64,000 nucleotides of DNA from Actinomadura opuntiae (lineage in GTDB: Bacteria > Actinomycetota > Actinomycetes > Streptosporangiales > Streptosporangiaceae), in contig NZ_JASNWF010000037.1 of assembly GCF_030283205.1 (NCBI RefSeq), positions 1 to 64,000 of the forward strand, written 5' to 3'. The notes under the pieces are model-generated. The model made no database searches, was not told the DNA's origin, and worked only from the letters and a program-made list of their open reading frames with translations. Positions 51,591 to 60,170 of this stretch are shown one piece after another. The first letter of the stretch is position 1, and the number at the start of each line of letters is the position of its first letter. The translations under genes and the position numbers were made by a program.

Positions 51591-53231
51591 ATGTCTGGAC
51601 CTAGAGACACCCGGGAGACCGCCGAGACGGCGGGGACGGCCGCCGCCCCCGCCGCTCCGGCGCCCCCCAGCTTCGGTGCGGTCCCTCCGGCTGGAGGCAC
51701 GGCCGGCACCGAGGCGGCTCCCGCCAGCCGGGCCCCGTTCGAGGAGGCCGCCGCGGCCTCCGCCGACGAGGCCGCGCCCTCCTCGCTCCGGCTGCCCGCG
51801 TTCGGCCTGCAGGCCCCCTGGTGGGCCGCCGAGCCCGCCGCCGAACCGACCGGCGGCGACCCGGCCGGCCCCGCGGCCGCCGGTTCCGGAGCGCCCGTCG
51901 GGACGGCCCCGCCCGGCACGCTCGTCGCCGGGGCCGGCGTCCCGAACGTCGACTCCCGCCGCGCCGTCCCGTCCGAACCGATCGTCGACCGGCCCCTCGC
52001 CTTCGGCGACACCGATCCGGACGGGTTCGCCGCCGTCCGCCCCGACGAGGACCCCGCCCCCACCGGCACCGAGGCGCCGAACCCGACCACGACGACCGGG
52101 CCGATGGGGATCGCGCCGCCCGTCCCGGCGAAGGCCGCCCCGGCCGCCGAGACACAGCCCACCCTGAAGACACAGCCCGCAGAGAAGGCGCAGCCGGCCG
52201 CCGTGCCGGAGTCCGCGCCCCCGCAGCCCGCCGCCACGGACGCGTCGGCGGCGTTCGAGGAGGCCATGGTGGCCGAACAGACCCCCGCGCCGATCCTCGT
52301 CCCGGACGCGATCCTGCCGCCCGGCGTGCTGCCGCCCACCGGCAGCGGACCGTTCCCGCACAGCGGCGGTGACGACGCGGCCACGGCCGCCACGGCCGAG
52401 CAGCCGGCGATGGCCGCCGTGATCACCCCCGTGTACCACGCCGAAGGCGGCGTCCCGCTCGACGCGCCCGGCCCGGCAGACCCCGGCGGCCCCGCCGGAC
52501 CCGCGGCGCCCGGCCAGCCGCGCCCCGGAGCAGGCAGGCGCCGCCTCGTGCTGGTCGGCGGCGGCGCGGCCGTCGTCCTCGCGGCGCTCGTCGCGCTGTT
52601 CGCCGTCGGCGGGACCGGGTCGAAGGGCGACGGTGCCACCCGCAAGGACGCCGGGCCCTCCCACGTTGCGGCACCGCCCCCGGCGGCGAACACGCCGCCC
52701 AAGCCGAAGCCCGTCGACATCAACGACGAGCGGACCGACCCGAAGGACCTGTCCTTCACCGAGGCGTTCCCCGACCCCAGCGTCGACCTCGGCGAACGCA
52801 CCTTCGACCGCGACCGCTGGTCCATCAACAAGGACCTGGCGTACGCGGCGCGGGGCACCATGCTCAAGGCCCTCCAGCAGGAGAAGTGCCGCAAGGTCGT
52901 CCGCGCCACCTTCATCAACCAGATGAAGACGTGGGCCGTCACCACCGGGATCGCGGTCATGCCGAACCGGGCCGCGGCGCTGCGGGCGAGCCGCGCCGGC
53001 GACCCGGGCAAGTACGAGTGGTTCCGCGGGATGTCCGGCGAGCAGGCCAAGGACATCGACCGGGCCGGCGGGTACGCCGCCGCCACCGTCCGCGGCCGGT
53101 ACGTCATCTACGCCTACGTCCAGGACCCGAGCGGCAAGCAGGTCAAGCCCGGGAACGTCCAGGCCAAGCAGATCGCCCAGCAGTTCCTCGGCTACAGCGC
53201 CCGGCCGATCGAGGCCCGCGCGCACGGCTGA
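51591..53231 (+). CDS. Disordered-TM-ectodomain membrane protein (paralogue B)
   Basis: 546 residues, 24 bases after paralogue A. The cytoplasmic part (~1-315) is Pro/Ala/Glu-rich and longer than in A; one span at ~317-340 (LVLVGGGAAVVLAALVALFA); external domain ~375-546 (DLAYAARGTMLKALQQEKCR, VVRATFINQMKTWAVTTGIA, YVIYAYVQDPSGKQVKPGN) aligning with that of A around LxKALxxxxC, RATxxxxxxxxxTxGI and YVxxxxVQxPxGK. TACCCT at 51577-51582 lies eight bases before the ATG, so B has its own leaderless start. Function unknown. Confidence 0.8.
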   Translation: MSGPRDTRETAETAGTAAAPAAPAPPSFGAVPPAGGTAGTEAAPASRAPFEEAAAASADEAAPSSLRLPAFGLQAPWWAAEPAAEPTGGDPAGPAAAGSGAPVGTAPPGTLVAGAGVPNVDSRRAVPSEPIVDRPLAFGDTDPDGFAAVRPDEDPAPTGTEAPNPTTTTGPMGIAPPVPAKAAPAAETQPTLKTQPAEKAQPAAVPESAPPQPAATDASAAFEEAMVAEQTPAPILVPDAILPPGVLPPTGSGPFPHSGGDDAATAATAEQPAMAAVITPVYHAEGGVPLDAPGPADPGGPAGPAAPGQPRPGAGRRRLVLVGGGAAVVLAALVALFAVGGTGSKGDGATRKDAGPSHVAAPPPAANTPPKPKPVDINDERTDPKDLSFTEAFPDPSVDLGERTFDRDRWSINKDLAYAARGTMLKALQQEKCRKVVRATFINQMKTWAVTTGIAVMPNRAAALRASRAGDPGKYEWFRGMSGEQAKDIDRAGGYAAATVRGRYVIYAYVQDPSGKQVKPGNVQAKQIAQQFLGYSARPIEARAHG

Positions 53232-53255
53232 CCCCCCGCACCCGGCGGGCACGCG

Positions 53256-53286
53256 CGGCGGCCGAGGGCAACGCCCCCGGCCGCCG
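53256..53286. terminator. Bidirectional hairpin before truA
   Basis: CGGCGGCCGAGGGC (53256-53269) pairs with 53273-53286 with one A-C mismatch and an AAC loop, located between the convergent paralogue B and truA. TCACGTTTCC follows on the plus strand. Confidence 0.8.
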
Positions 53287-53300
53287 TCACGTTTCCAGGG

Positions 53301-54218
53301 CTAGGACGCGGCGCCGGGCTGGTCGGCGTTCGCCGCGTTCGCCGCGTGCTCCGCTGCCGCCGCGACGGCGTTCAGCGTCCGGACGCGCCGGGTCTCCTGC
53401 GCCCGCCTGGCGAGGCTGTCGTCGCCGGGATAGCGGATCTCCTCCAGCGACAGGCCGTGCGCCGGCGCCACGTTCACGCCCGAGTCGCGGACCCGCGCCG
53501 CCAGCACCTCGGCGGGCCACTCCACCTCGCGGCGCCCGTCCCCCACCATCAGCAGCGCACCGACCAGCGCGCGGACCATCGAGTGGCAGAACGCGTCCGC
53601 CTCCACCGTCGCGAGCGCCAGATGGGGGTCGCGGTCGTCGCGCGCCCACTCGTAGCGGAGCAGCTCGCGGATCGTCGTCGCGCCCTCCCGCTTGCGGCAG
53701 TACGCGGCGAAGTCGTTCTCGCCCACCAGCAGCCGCGCGGCCTCGTTCATCCGGGACAGGTTCAGCGGGCGCGGATGCCACAGGACGTCGTGGCGGCGCA
53801 GCGGCTCCACGCCCACCGGGTTGTCGCACACCCGGTACACGTACCGGCGCGACAGCGCCGAGAACCGCGCGTCGAACCCCTCGGGCGCCACCGACACCCG
53901 CCACACCCGCACGTCCGGCGGGAGCAGGCCGGCGAGCCGGCGCGGCATCGTCCCGTTGATCGCCGAATACGCCGCGACCGGCACCACCAGGTGCGCGACC
54001 TGCGCGCGGGCGTGCACGCCCGCGTCCGTGCGTCCGGCGACGGTCAGCATCGGCGGCGGATCCAACCGCAGCATCCGCGCCAGGGCGTCCTCGATCACCC
54101 CCTGGACGGTGCGCTGGTTCGGCTGCCGGGCCCAGCCCGCGAAATCCGTCCCGTCGTATCCGATGTCGAGGCGGAGTCGTACCAGTGCGGTCATGTCAGG
54201 TGGACTGTCCTTCGCCAC
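53301..54218 (-). CDS. truA: tRNA pseudouridine(38-40) synthase TruA
   Basis: Isomerises uridines 38-40 in the tRNA anticodon arm. 305 residues. The catalytic Asp is in the AGRTDAGVHARAQVAHL motif; LDIGYDGTDFAGWARQPNQR at the N-terminus and FCHSMVRALVGALLMVGDGR at the C-terminus are diagnostic. GTG start at 54218; an ATG eight codons in (54194) is equally possible. Last gene after rplQ, the normal actinobacterial order, but separated from it by a terminator. Confidence 0.96.
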   Translation of the reverse strand: MAKDSPPDMTALVRLRLDIGYDGTDFAGWARQPNQRTVQGVIEDALARMLRLDPPPMLTVAGRTDAGVHARAQVAHLVVPVAAYSAINGTMPRRLAGLLPPDVRVWRVSVAPEGFDARFSALSRRYVYRVCDNPVGVEPLRRHDVLWHPRPLNLSRMNEAARLLVGENDFAAYCRKREGATTIRELLRYEWARDDRDPHLALATVEADAFCHSMVRALVGALLMVGDGRREVEWPAEVLAARVRDSGVNVAPAHGLSLEEIRYPGDDSLARRAQETRRVRTLNAVAAAAEHAANAANADQPGAAS

Positions 54219-54333
54219 TGCTGCCCGTCCGTTCCGCCCGATGAGCCCGTGGTTTCATCGGGTCTTCCATCGACACGCTCCCCCGCCGTCCGCAGCCGCC
54301 TGACCTGACCATGCCCTCAAGTCTGGCAAAGAT

Positions 54334-54367
54334 CAGGCCCACCGTCGCGCTCCCGACGGTGGGCCTG
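54334..54367. terminator. Terminator after rplQ
   Basis: CAGGCCCACCGTCG (54334-54347) pairs perfectly with 54354-54367 (14 bp, 6-base loop), about 30 bases past the rplQ stop; ATCTTTGCC follows on the minus strand. It probably ends or attenuates the alpha operon before truA. Confidence 0.85.
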
Positions 54368-54397
54368 TTCATGTCTTGCGACCTGCGGTATTGCGCG

Positions 54398-54910
54398 TTA
54401 CTTTTCGTCGCCCTCGGCCTTGGCCTCGGTGGACTCCGCGGTCTCGGCCGTGGCCGGGGCCTCGGTCTCCTCGGCCGCGGTGTCCGCCGGCTTCCCGGCC
54501 GGCTTCTCCTCGGTCGCCGGGGCGGCCTGCGCGGTCGCCGGGGCGGCCGACAGCTGCTCCTGCACCAGCTCGATCACGGCCATCGGGGCGTTGTCGCCCT
54601 TGCGCGGCCCGATCTTGGTGATGCGGGTGTAGCCGCCGGGACGGTTCTCGAAGCGCGGCGCGATCTCGGTGAAGAGCGTGTGCAGGACGCCCTTGTCGCG
54701 GATCGTCCGGGCCACCAGGCGACGGTTGTGCAGGTCGCCCTTCCGGGCCTTGGTGATCAGCTTCTCCGCCAGCGGACGCACCCGCCGGGCCTTGGCCTCG
54801 GTGGTGGTGATGCGTCCGTGCTCGAACAGCGACGTCGCCAGGTTCGCCAGGATCAGCTTCTGGTGCGCGGCGCTGCCGCCGAGGCGGGCACCCTTGGTGG
54901 GCTGCGGCAT
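54398..54910 (-). CDS. rplQ: 50S ribosomal protein L17
   Basis: 170 residues. Conserved core MPQPTKGARLGGSAAHQKLI, RRVRPLAEKLITKARKGDLH, RPGGYTRITKIGPRKGDNAP. After residue ~118 comes a ~50-residue Ala/Glu/Thr/Pro tail (ATAQAAPATEEKPAGKPADT), as in other actinobacteria. ATG at 54910 preceded by GGAAGGAAG. Confidence 0.97.
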   Translation of the reverse strand: MPQPTKGARLGGSAAHQKLILANLATSLFEHGRITTTEAKARRVRPLAEKLITKARKGDLHNRRLVARTIRDKGVLHTLFTEIAPRFENRPGGYTRITKIGPRKGDNAPMAVIELVQEQLSAAPATAQAAPATEEKPAGKPADTAAEETEAPATAETAESTEAKAEGDEK

Positions 54911-55005
54911 GGTTCTTCCTTCCTGCACCGGCCGTACGAGGTACCGGTGTCAGCTGGTTCCGCGGCGGCCGGGGGACGCGCCCCCGGCCGCCGGGAATCG
55001 GGTTT

Positions 55006-56019
55006 CTAGTACTGCTCGGTCTCGGCGTAGCCGGCGTCGTCGTCGCCGTAGTTGTCGGCCGCCGCGCTCGGGTCGAACCCGGGCGGGGAGTCCTTCAGCG
55101 ACAGGCCCATGTCGTTGAGCTTCTGCTTGACCTCTTCGATCGACTTGGCGCCGAAGTTGCGGATGTCGAGCAGGTCCTGCTCGCTGCGGGCGACGAGCTC
55201 GCCCACCGAGTGGATGCCCTCGCGCTTGAGGCAGTTGTAGGAGCGGACCGTCAGGTTCAGCTCCTCGATCGGCAGGGCCAGGTCCGCGGCGAGCGCGGCG
55301 TCCGTCGGGGACGGGCCCATGTCGATGCCCTCGGCCTCGACGTTGAGCTCCCGGGCCAGCCCGAACAGCTCGACGAGGGTCTTGCCCGCGGAGGCGACCG
55401 CGTCGCGCGGCAGCATGCAGGCCTTGGTCTCCACGTCCAGGATCAGGCGGTCGAAGTCGGTGCGCTGCTCGACCCGGGTCGCCTCGACCTTGTAGGTGAC
55501 CTTGAGCACGGGCGAGTAGATGGAGTCGATCGGGATCCGGCCGATCTCCTGGCCCGGCTGCTTGTTCTGCGCGGCCGAGACGTAGCCGCGGCCGCGCTCG
55601 ACCGTCAGCTCCATCTCCAGCTTGGCCTTGTTGTTCAGCGTGGCGATGTGCAGGTCCGGGTTGTGGACCTCGACGCCCGCCGGCGGCGCGATGTCGGCCG
55701 CGGTCACCTCGCCCGGGCCCTGCTTGCGCAGGTACATCACGACGGGCTCGTCGTGCTCGGAGGAGACGACGAGCTCCTTGAGGTTCAGGATGATGTCGGT
55801 GACGTCCTCCTTGACCCCGGGCACGGTGGAGAACTCGTGCAGCACGCCCTCGATGCGGATGCTGGTGACGGCCGCACCGGGGATCGAGGAGAGCAGGGTA
55901 CGACGCAGCGAGTTGCCGATCGTGTAGCCGAAGCCCGGCTCCAGCGGCTCGATGGTGAACCGCGACCGGTACTCGTCGACCTGCTCTTCGGTGAGAGTGG
56001 GACGCTGAGCGATGAGCAT
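55006..56019 (-). CDS. rpoA: DNA-directed RNA polymerase subunit alpha
   Basis: 337 residues. N-terminal assembly domain (FTIEPLEPGFGYTIGNSLRR, LSSIPGAAVTSIRIEGVLHE) and C-terminal domain that contacts UP elements and activators (LTVRSYNCLKREGIHSVGEL, LDIRNFGAKSIEEVKQKLND). Acidic Asp/Tyr tail. ATG at 56019. In the order rpsD-rpoA-rplQ. Confidence 0.98.
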   Translation of the reverse strand: MLIAQRPTLTEEQVDEYRSRFTIEPLEPGFGYTIGNSLRRTLLSSIPGAAVTSIRIEGVLHEFSTVPGVKEDVTDIILNLKELVVSSEHDEPVVMYLRKQGPGEVTAADIAPPAGVEVHNPDLHIATLNNKAKLEMELTVERGRGYVSAAQNKQPGQEIGRIPIDSIYSPVLKVTYKVEATRVEQRTDFDRLILDVETKACMLPRDAVASAGKTLVELFGLARELNVEAEGIDMGPSPTDAALAADLALPIEELNLTVRSYNCLKREGIHSVGELVARSEQDLLDIRNFGAKSIEEVKQKLNDMGLSLKDSPPGFDPSAAADNYGDDDAGYAETEQY

Positions 56020-56132
56020 GGTGGTGCCTTCTTCCCGCGGTGCCCGCTATTTGACGACCGCGTTTCGGATTGTTCCCCGTCCCACCAGGATGCCACGCGG
56101 AGCGCGGCATCCCGGCGGAACGCGTTGAGCCC

Positions 56133-56759
56133 CTACTTGGAGTAGAGCTCGACGATCAGCTGCTCCTGGACGGGAGCGTCGATCTGCTGCCGGACCGGCA
56201 GCGCGTGCACGAGGATCCGCATCTTCTCGCCGTCGATCCCGAGCCACGCCGGAACCTGGCCCTCGCCGACCTCGGCCTTGGCCACCTGGAACGGCGTCAT
56301 CTCGAGCGACTTGCTCTTGACGTCGACGATGTCGGCCTCGCTCACCAGGAAGGACGGGATGTTGACCTTCTTGCCGTTGACCCGGATGTGGCCGTGGCGG
56401 ATGAGCTGGCGGGCCATGTCGCGGGACTTGGCGAAGCCCGCGCGGTAGACCACGTTGTCGAGCCGGCGCTCGAGCAGGCGCAGCAGGTTCTCACCCGTCT
56501 TGCCGCCCTGGCGGTTCGCCTCGACGTAGTAGTTGCTGAACTGGCGCTCGAGCACGCCGTAGATGCGCTTGGCCTTCTGCTTCTCGCGCAGCTGGAGCAG
56601 GTACTCGGTCTCCTTGGGGCGACCGCGCCCGTGCTCGCCCGGCGGGTAGGGCCGGATCTCGATCGGGCACTTGGGGCCCATGCACTTGCTGCCCTTGAGG
56701 AACAGCTTCATCTTCTCGCGGCGGCAGAGCTTGCAGTCCGCACCGGTGTAACGAGCCAT
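56133..56759 (-). CDS. rpsD: 30S ribosomal protein S4
   Basis: 208 residues; primary 16S rRNA binder. The N-terminus carries the zinc-ligand form (Cys9, Cys12, Cys26, Cys31: DCKLCRREKMKLFLKGSKCM, GPKC). The S4 RNA-binding domain is at ~98-160 (RRLDNVVYRAGFAKSRDMAR, IRHGHIRVNGKKVNIPSFLV). ATG at 56759. Placement between rpsK and rpoA is as in mycobacteria; streptomycetes carry rpsD elsewhere. Confidence 0.98.
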   Translation of the reverse strand: MARYTGADCKLCRREKMKLFLKGSKCMGPKCPIEIRPYPPGEHGRGRPKETEYLLQLREKQKAKRIYGVLERQFSNYYVEANRQGGKTGENLLRLLERRLDNVVYRAGFAKSRDMARQLIRHGHIRVNGKKVNIPSFLVSEADIVDVKSKSLEMTPFQVAKAEVGEGQVPAWLGIDGEKMRILVHALPVRQQIDAPVQEQLIVELYSK

Positions 56760-56779
56760 TGTTCTAGATCTCCCCTGCC

Positions 56780-57181
56780 TCAGACACGCCGACGCTTCGG
56801 CGGGCGGCAGCCGTTGTGCGGAACGGGCGTGACGTCCTGGATGGAGCCCACCTCCAGGCCGGTGGCCTGGAGCGAGCGGATCGCGGTCTCGCGACCGGAG
56901 CCGGGGCCCTTGACGAAGACGTCGACCTTGCGCATGCCGTGCTCCATCGCGCGCCGGGCGGCGGCCTCGGCGGCCTGCTGCGCGGCGAACGGGGTCGACT
57001 TGCGCGAGCCCTTGAAGCCCACGTGGCCCGAGGAGGCCCAGGAGATCACGTTGCCGTTGGGGTCGGTGATCGAGACGATCGTGTTGTTGAACGTGCTCTT
57101 GATGTGGGCGTGCCCGTGAGCGACGTTCTTCTTCTCCTTGCGGCGCACCTTCTTGGCGCCGACACGGCTCTTAGGAGGCAT
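56780..57181 (-). CDS. rpsK: 30S ribosomal protein S11
   Basis: 133 residues: HGHAHIKSTFNNTIVSITDP, SSGHVGFKGSRKSTPFAAQQ, VFVKGPGSGRETAIRSLQAT, DVTPVPHNGCRPPKRRRV. ATG at 57181, 48 bases after rpsM and 20 before rpsD. Confidence 0.98.
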   Translation of the reverse strand: MPPKSRVGAKKVRRKEKKNVAHGHAHIKSTFNNTIVSITDPNGNVISWASSGHVGFKGSRKSTPFAAQQAAEAAARRAMEHGMRKVDVFVKGPGSGRETAIRSLQATGLEVGSIQDVTPVPHNGCRPPKRRRV

Positions 57182-57229
57182 CTGCTCTCTCTACTCTCGA
57201 GGTCATCGATCCGGAGGACCGACTCCGGA

Positions 57230-57610
57230 CTACTTCTTGCCGGCCTTCTTCTTCCCGGCCACGGTCTTCTTCTTGCCCTTGCGGGTGCGCGCGTTGGTCT
57301 GGGTGCGCTGGCCGTGGACGGGCAGCCCGCGGCGGTGCCGGATGCCCTGGTAGCACCCGATCTCGATCTTGCGGCGGATGTTCGACTGGACCTCGCGGCG
57401 GAGGTCGCCCTCGATCTGGTAGTTCCGCTCGATCCAGTCGCGCAGCTGGACCAGCTCGTCGTCGCCGAGCTGGTGCACCCGCAGGTCACCGCTGATGCCG
57501 GTGCCCTCCAGGGTCGCCAGGGCCCGGGTCCGGCCGATGCCGAAGATGTAGGTGAGAGCGACCTCGAGGCGCTTTTCGCGCGGGAGGTCGACGCCGAGGA
57601 GGCGTGCCAT
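57230..57610 (-). CDS. rpsM: 30S ribosomal protein S13
   Basis: 126 residues: ARLLGVDLPREKRLEVALTY, TYIFGIGRTRALATLEGTGI, IGCYQGIRHRRGLPVHGQRT, and a Lys-rich tail (KGKKKTVAGKKKAGKK). ATG at 57610. The ~200-base gap from rpmJ is larger than other spacings in the operon and could carry an internal promoter. Confidence 0.98.
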   Translation of the reverse strand: MARLLGVDLPREKRLEVALTYIFGIGRTRALATLEGTGISGDLRVHQLGDDELVQLRDWIERNYQIEGDLRREVQSNIRRKIEIGCYQGIRHRRGLPVHGQRTQTNARTRKGKKKTVAGKKKAGKK

Positions 57611-57810
57611 CGTGGGCAGTTCCCTTCATTGCGCGGAGGTATGGACGCACCGCGTCCGCACACACCCTGCCCGGGTGGCGGCCTCGGCCTCCGTCGTCCG
57701 AGGGTGTCCCCTTCACACAGTGGTGCCGTACGACCCGGTCACGGGACGTACGGCGACCTGTGCGAAGGCTGCGATGCGCTTGCTGTTGTGGACTTTCCGG
57801 CTGGAGCCGG

Positions 57811-57924
57811 TCAGCCCTGGCGCTGCTTGTGGCGCGGGTCGGAGCAGATGACCATGACCCGGCCGTGCCGGCGGATGACGCGGCACTTCTGGCAGATCTT
57901 CTTGACGCTCGGCTTGACCTTCAC
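57811..57924 (-). CDS. rpmJ: 50S ribosomal protein L36
   Basis: 37 residues, read directly on the minus strand: MKVKPSVKKICQKCRVIRRH, then GRVMVICSDPRHKQRQG. Zinc-ribbon form with Cys11, Cys14, Cys27 and His32. GTG start at 57924 behind AGGAGACCCA, 66 bases after the infA stop. Confidence 0.97.
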   Translation of the reverse strand: MKVKPSVKKICQKCRVIRRHGRVMVICSDPRHKQRQG

Positions 57925-57990
57925 TGGGTCTCCTGATGGATAAGGGTCACCCCCGCGCCGCCACGCACGGGGAAGGCAACCCCAGTGGGA

Positions 57991-58212
57991 CTACTTGTAG
58001 CGGTAGACGATCCGACCGCGCGTGAGGTCGTAGGGACTCAGCTCCACGACGACGCGGTCGTCCGGCAGGATCCGGATGTAGTGCATCCGCATCTTGCCGC
58101 TGATGTGGGCGAGGACCTTGTGCCCGTTGTCGAGTTCCACCCGGAACATGGCGTTCGGGAGCGACTCGATGACGGTGCCCTCGATCTCGATGGCCCCTTC
58201 TTTCTTGGGCAT
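57991..58212 (-). CDS. infA: Translation initiation factor IF-1
   Basis: 73-residue OB-fold protein that occupies the ribosomal A site during initiation: GAIEIEGTVIESLPNAMFRV, ISGKMRMHYIRILPDDRVVV, YDLTRGRIVYRYK. ATG at 58212 behind GGAGG. First gene of infA-rpmJ-rpsM-rpsK-rpsD-rpoA-rplQ. Confidence 0.98.
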   Translation of the reverse strand: MPKKEGAIEIEGTVIESLPNAMFRVELDNGHKVLAHISGKMRMHYIRILPDDRVVVELSPYDLTRGRIVYRYK

Positions 58213-58344
58213 GTCCTCCGCGCTTCGCTGATCGGCTCATGGGACCCGGTCCTGCGCCCCGCGAGGGGCACGGCCGCGCCCATGCCACGACGCGGACGCA
58301 TCGAGAGCAAGGGGAACAGGCGGCCGACTACGGACCGGCACAGC

Positions 58345-58350
58345 AGTCTA
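58345..58350 (-). promoter_or_regulatory. Putative -10 box of the infA (alpha) operon
   Basis: TAGACT on the minus strand, ~133 bases upstream of infA. No convincing -35 element at 17-18 bases; TTGATT is 23 bases away. The leader would be ~125 bases. Confidence 0.4.
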
Positions 58351-58472
58351 CGTCACCGAACCACCGAATGCGAAATCAACGCATGATATGGGTCCGGAGA
58401 CTGCTTCCGAGTCAAGCATACCCCGCTCCCGCGTTGTACCTTTCAGAAGAGATACGTCGGAGGAGGGTCAGC

Positions 58473-59030
58473 ATGCCGAGCTATGACTTCGCGCTGATCC
58501 TCAGCCGTCCCCTCTACGAGGACGAGCTTGACCCGCTGTTCGACCGCACGCACGGGGCCGTCACCGTCTCGGTCATCAGCGAGCCGCAGCACGCCGACCG
58601 TCCGGGCAACGCCTCCTGCGCCTGGCAGGGCGCCACCCTGGCCGCCGCCATCATGGAGGTCGTCGAGCACGTCGAGGCCAGCGCGGAGGGTTTGCACGTG
58701 CTCCAGGTCGAGGCCGACCCGCTGCTGACGATCCGCGACATCGCCGACCGCGTCGGCCGGTCCGCGGACTCGGTGCGGCACGCCATCACCGGCGCCCGCG
58801 GCGCCACCGGGTTCCCCGCGTCGGAGATCTCCACCGCCGGCCACCGGCTGTGGCGCTGGTCGAAGGTCGCGGCCTGGTACGGCATCGACGACCCGCAACT
58901 CGTGGAGGCCAAGCCGACCGTCCAGGCCATCAACGGATGGCTGGCCCTGCGCGACGTCGTCCCCGACGTCGCGCCCGCCGCGGAAGAGGTGACCTCGGCC
59001 CTGTCCCTGGTCATCCCGCACGTCGCCTGA
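58473..59030 (+). CDS. Predicted DNA-binding protein with central HTH
   Basis: 185 residues, ATG at 58473 behind a very strong GGAGGAGGG. Residues ~86-137 (TIRDIADRVGRSADSVRHAI, then FPASEISTAGHRLWRWSKVA) resemble an excisionase/MerR-like HTH with a wing, as in short actinobacterial DNA-binding proteins. The N-terminal ~80 residues (SYDFALILSRPLYEDELDPL) look like a small alpha/beta sensor. Target unknown. Divergent from infA and located in the map-infA gap, where most actinobacteria have no gene. Confidence 0.7.
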   Translation: MPSYDFALILSRPLYEDELDPLFDRTHGAVTVSVISEPQHADRPGNASCAWQGATLAAAIMEVVEHVEASAEGLHVLQVEADPLLTIRDIADRVGRSADSVRHAITGARGATGFPASEISTAGHRLWRWSKVAAWYGIDDPQLVEAKPTVQAINGWLALRDVVPDVAPAAEEVTSALSLVIPHVA

Positions 59031-59347
59031 GGGCACGAACCCCGCGTCCGGTACGTTACTCGGACGGCACCCGGCATACTGGCGGCAGCGAAGAAAGATC
59101 ATCGCGGCGTCACGCCGCCTCCCTCCCCGGCCCCGCACGGCCCCCGGCCGCCGCGGTCGCGAGCCCGCCGCGGTTCGCGCCCGCGCGAGCCCGGCCGCGC
59201 AACGGGCCCCGGGGCGAGCCGGAGCGATGCGGTGATCGCGCGCCGCCCGCTCGCGGGAGGGCCCGGGGCCCGACCGCCGAGGGCGGCGCAGACCAGCAGG
59301 TGCTGGGACGTGCCCTGGCCGGCCGTGCCCTGGCGAGGGGAGGATCG
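59031..59347. other. Intergenic region before the phosphodiesterase
   Basis: 317 bases. GCATACT near 59078 could be a -10 element. The rest is GC-rich with open but unconvincing frames. AGGGGAGG at about 59337-59344 is the ribosome site of the next gene. Confidence 0.45.
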
Positions 59348-60163
59348 ATGGCGATCATCGCTCAGCTGAGCGACATCCACCTGGCCGCCGGACCGGACGG
59401 CGAGGTGGACGACGGGTCGGGGCCGGTGCGGGCGCTGCGCGCGGCGGTGTCCAGCCTGCTGGCGCTGCCGGCGCGCCCGGACGCGGTGGTGCTGACCGGC
59501 GACCTCGCCGACGGCGGGCGTCCGGAGGAGTACGCCCGGCTGCACGCGCTGCTGTCGCCGCTGCCGATGGCGGTCTACCCGATGCCCGGCAACCACGACG
59601 ACCGCGACGCGATGCGCGCCGCGTTCGGCGACCATCCCGCGGTCGTGGACACCGGGGTCTCGCCGCAGGCGCCCGTCCAGTACGCCGTGGACGTGGCGGG
59701 CGTGCGGCTGGTGTGCTGCGACACGACGGTGGACGGGCATCCGCACGGCCACATGAGCGAGGAGCGGCTCTCCTGGCTGGACGGCACGCTCGGGGCCGCG
59801 CCGGCGACGCCCACGGTGGTCGCGACGCACCATCCGCCGTTCCCGATCGGGATCAGGTTCATCGACGACATGCGGTTCGTCGACCCGGCCGGCTTCGCCA
59901 CGGTGATCGGCCGCCATCCGCAGGTCGTGCGGATCATCTCGGGGCACGTGCACCGGGGGTCGGTGGGGTCGCTGGCGGGGACGGTCAGCACGACGTGCCC
60001 GAGCACCTACCGGCAGCTGTTCCTGGACCTGACGCATCCCGGCCGGGCGGCGGTGACCGGGGAGCCCGCCGGGTTCGCGGTGCACCTGGTGAGCGACGAG
60101 GGCGCGGCCACGACGCATTTCGTGCCGACCGGCAACTACCGCCCGCTGATGGACGTCGAGTAG
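59348..60163 (+). CDS. Metallophosphoesterase, CpdA/Rv0805-like cyclic nucleotide phosphodiesterase
   Basis: 271 residues with all five calcineurin-type metal motifs: QLSDIHL, VVLTGDLADGG, PMPGNHDDRD, ATHHPPFP and ISGHVHRG. It probably hydrolyses 3',5'-cAMP/cGMP or other phosphodiesters; specificity cannot be read from sequence. ATG at 59348 with an AGGGGAGG site. Cytoplasmic; no signal peptide. It converges with the DUF1707 gene, eight bases apart. Confidence 0.88.
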   Translation: MAIIAQLSDIHLAAGPDGEVDDGSGPVRALRAAVSSLLALPARPDAVVLTGDLADGGRPEEYARLHALLSPLPMAVYPMPGNHDDRDAMRAAFGDHPAVVDTGVSPQAPVQYAVDVAGVRLVCCDTTVDGHPHGHMSEERLSWLDGTLGAAPATPTVVATHHPPFPIGIRFIDDMRFVDPAGFATVIGRHPQVVRIISGHVHRGSVGSLAGTVSTTCPSTYRQLFLDLTHPGRAAVTGEPAGFAVHLVSDEGAATTHFVPTGNYRPLMDVE

Positions 60164-60170
60164 CGCCGGG

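Noticed and set aside
58239..58472. In-frame N-terminal extension of the HTH protein at 58473
   Set aside because: It runs over the infA promoter region and lacks a ribosome site, while the ATG at 58473 has an excellent one.
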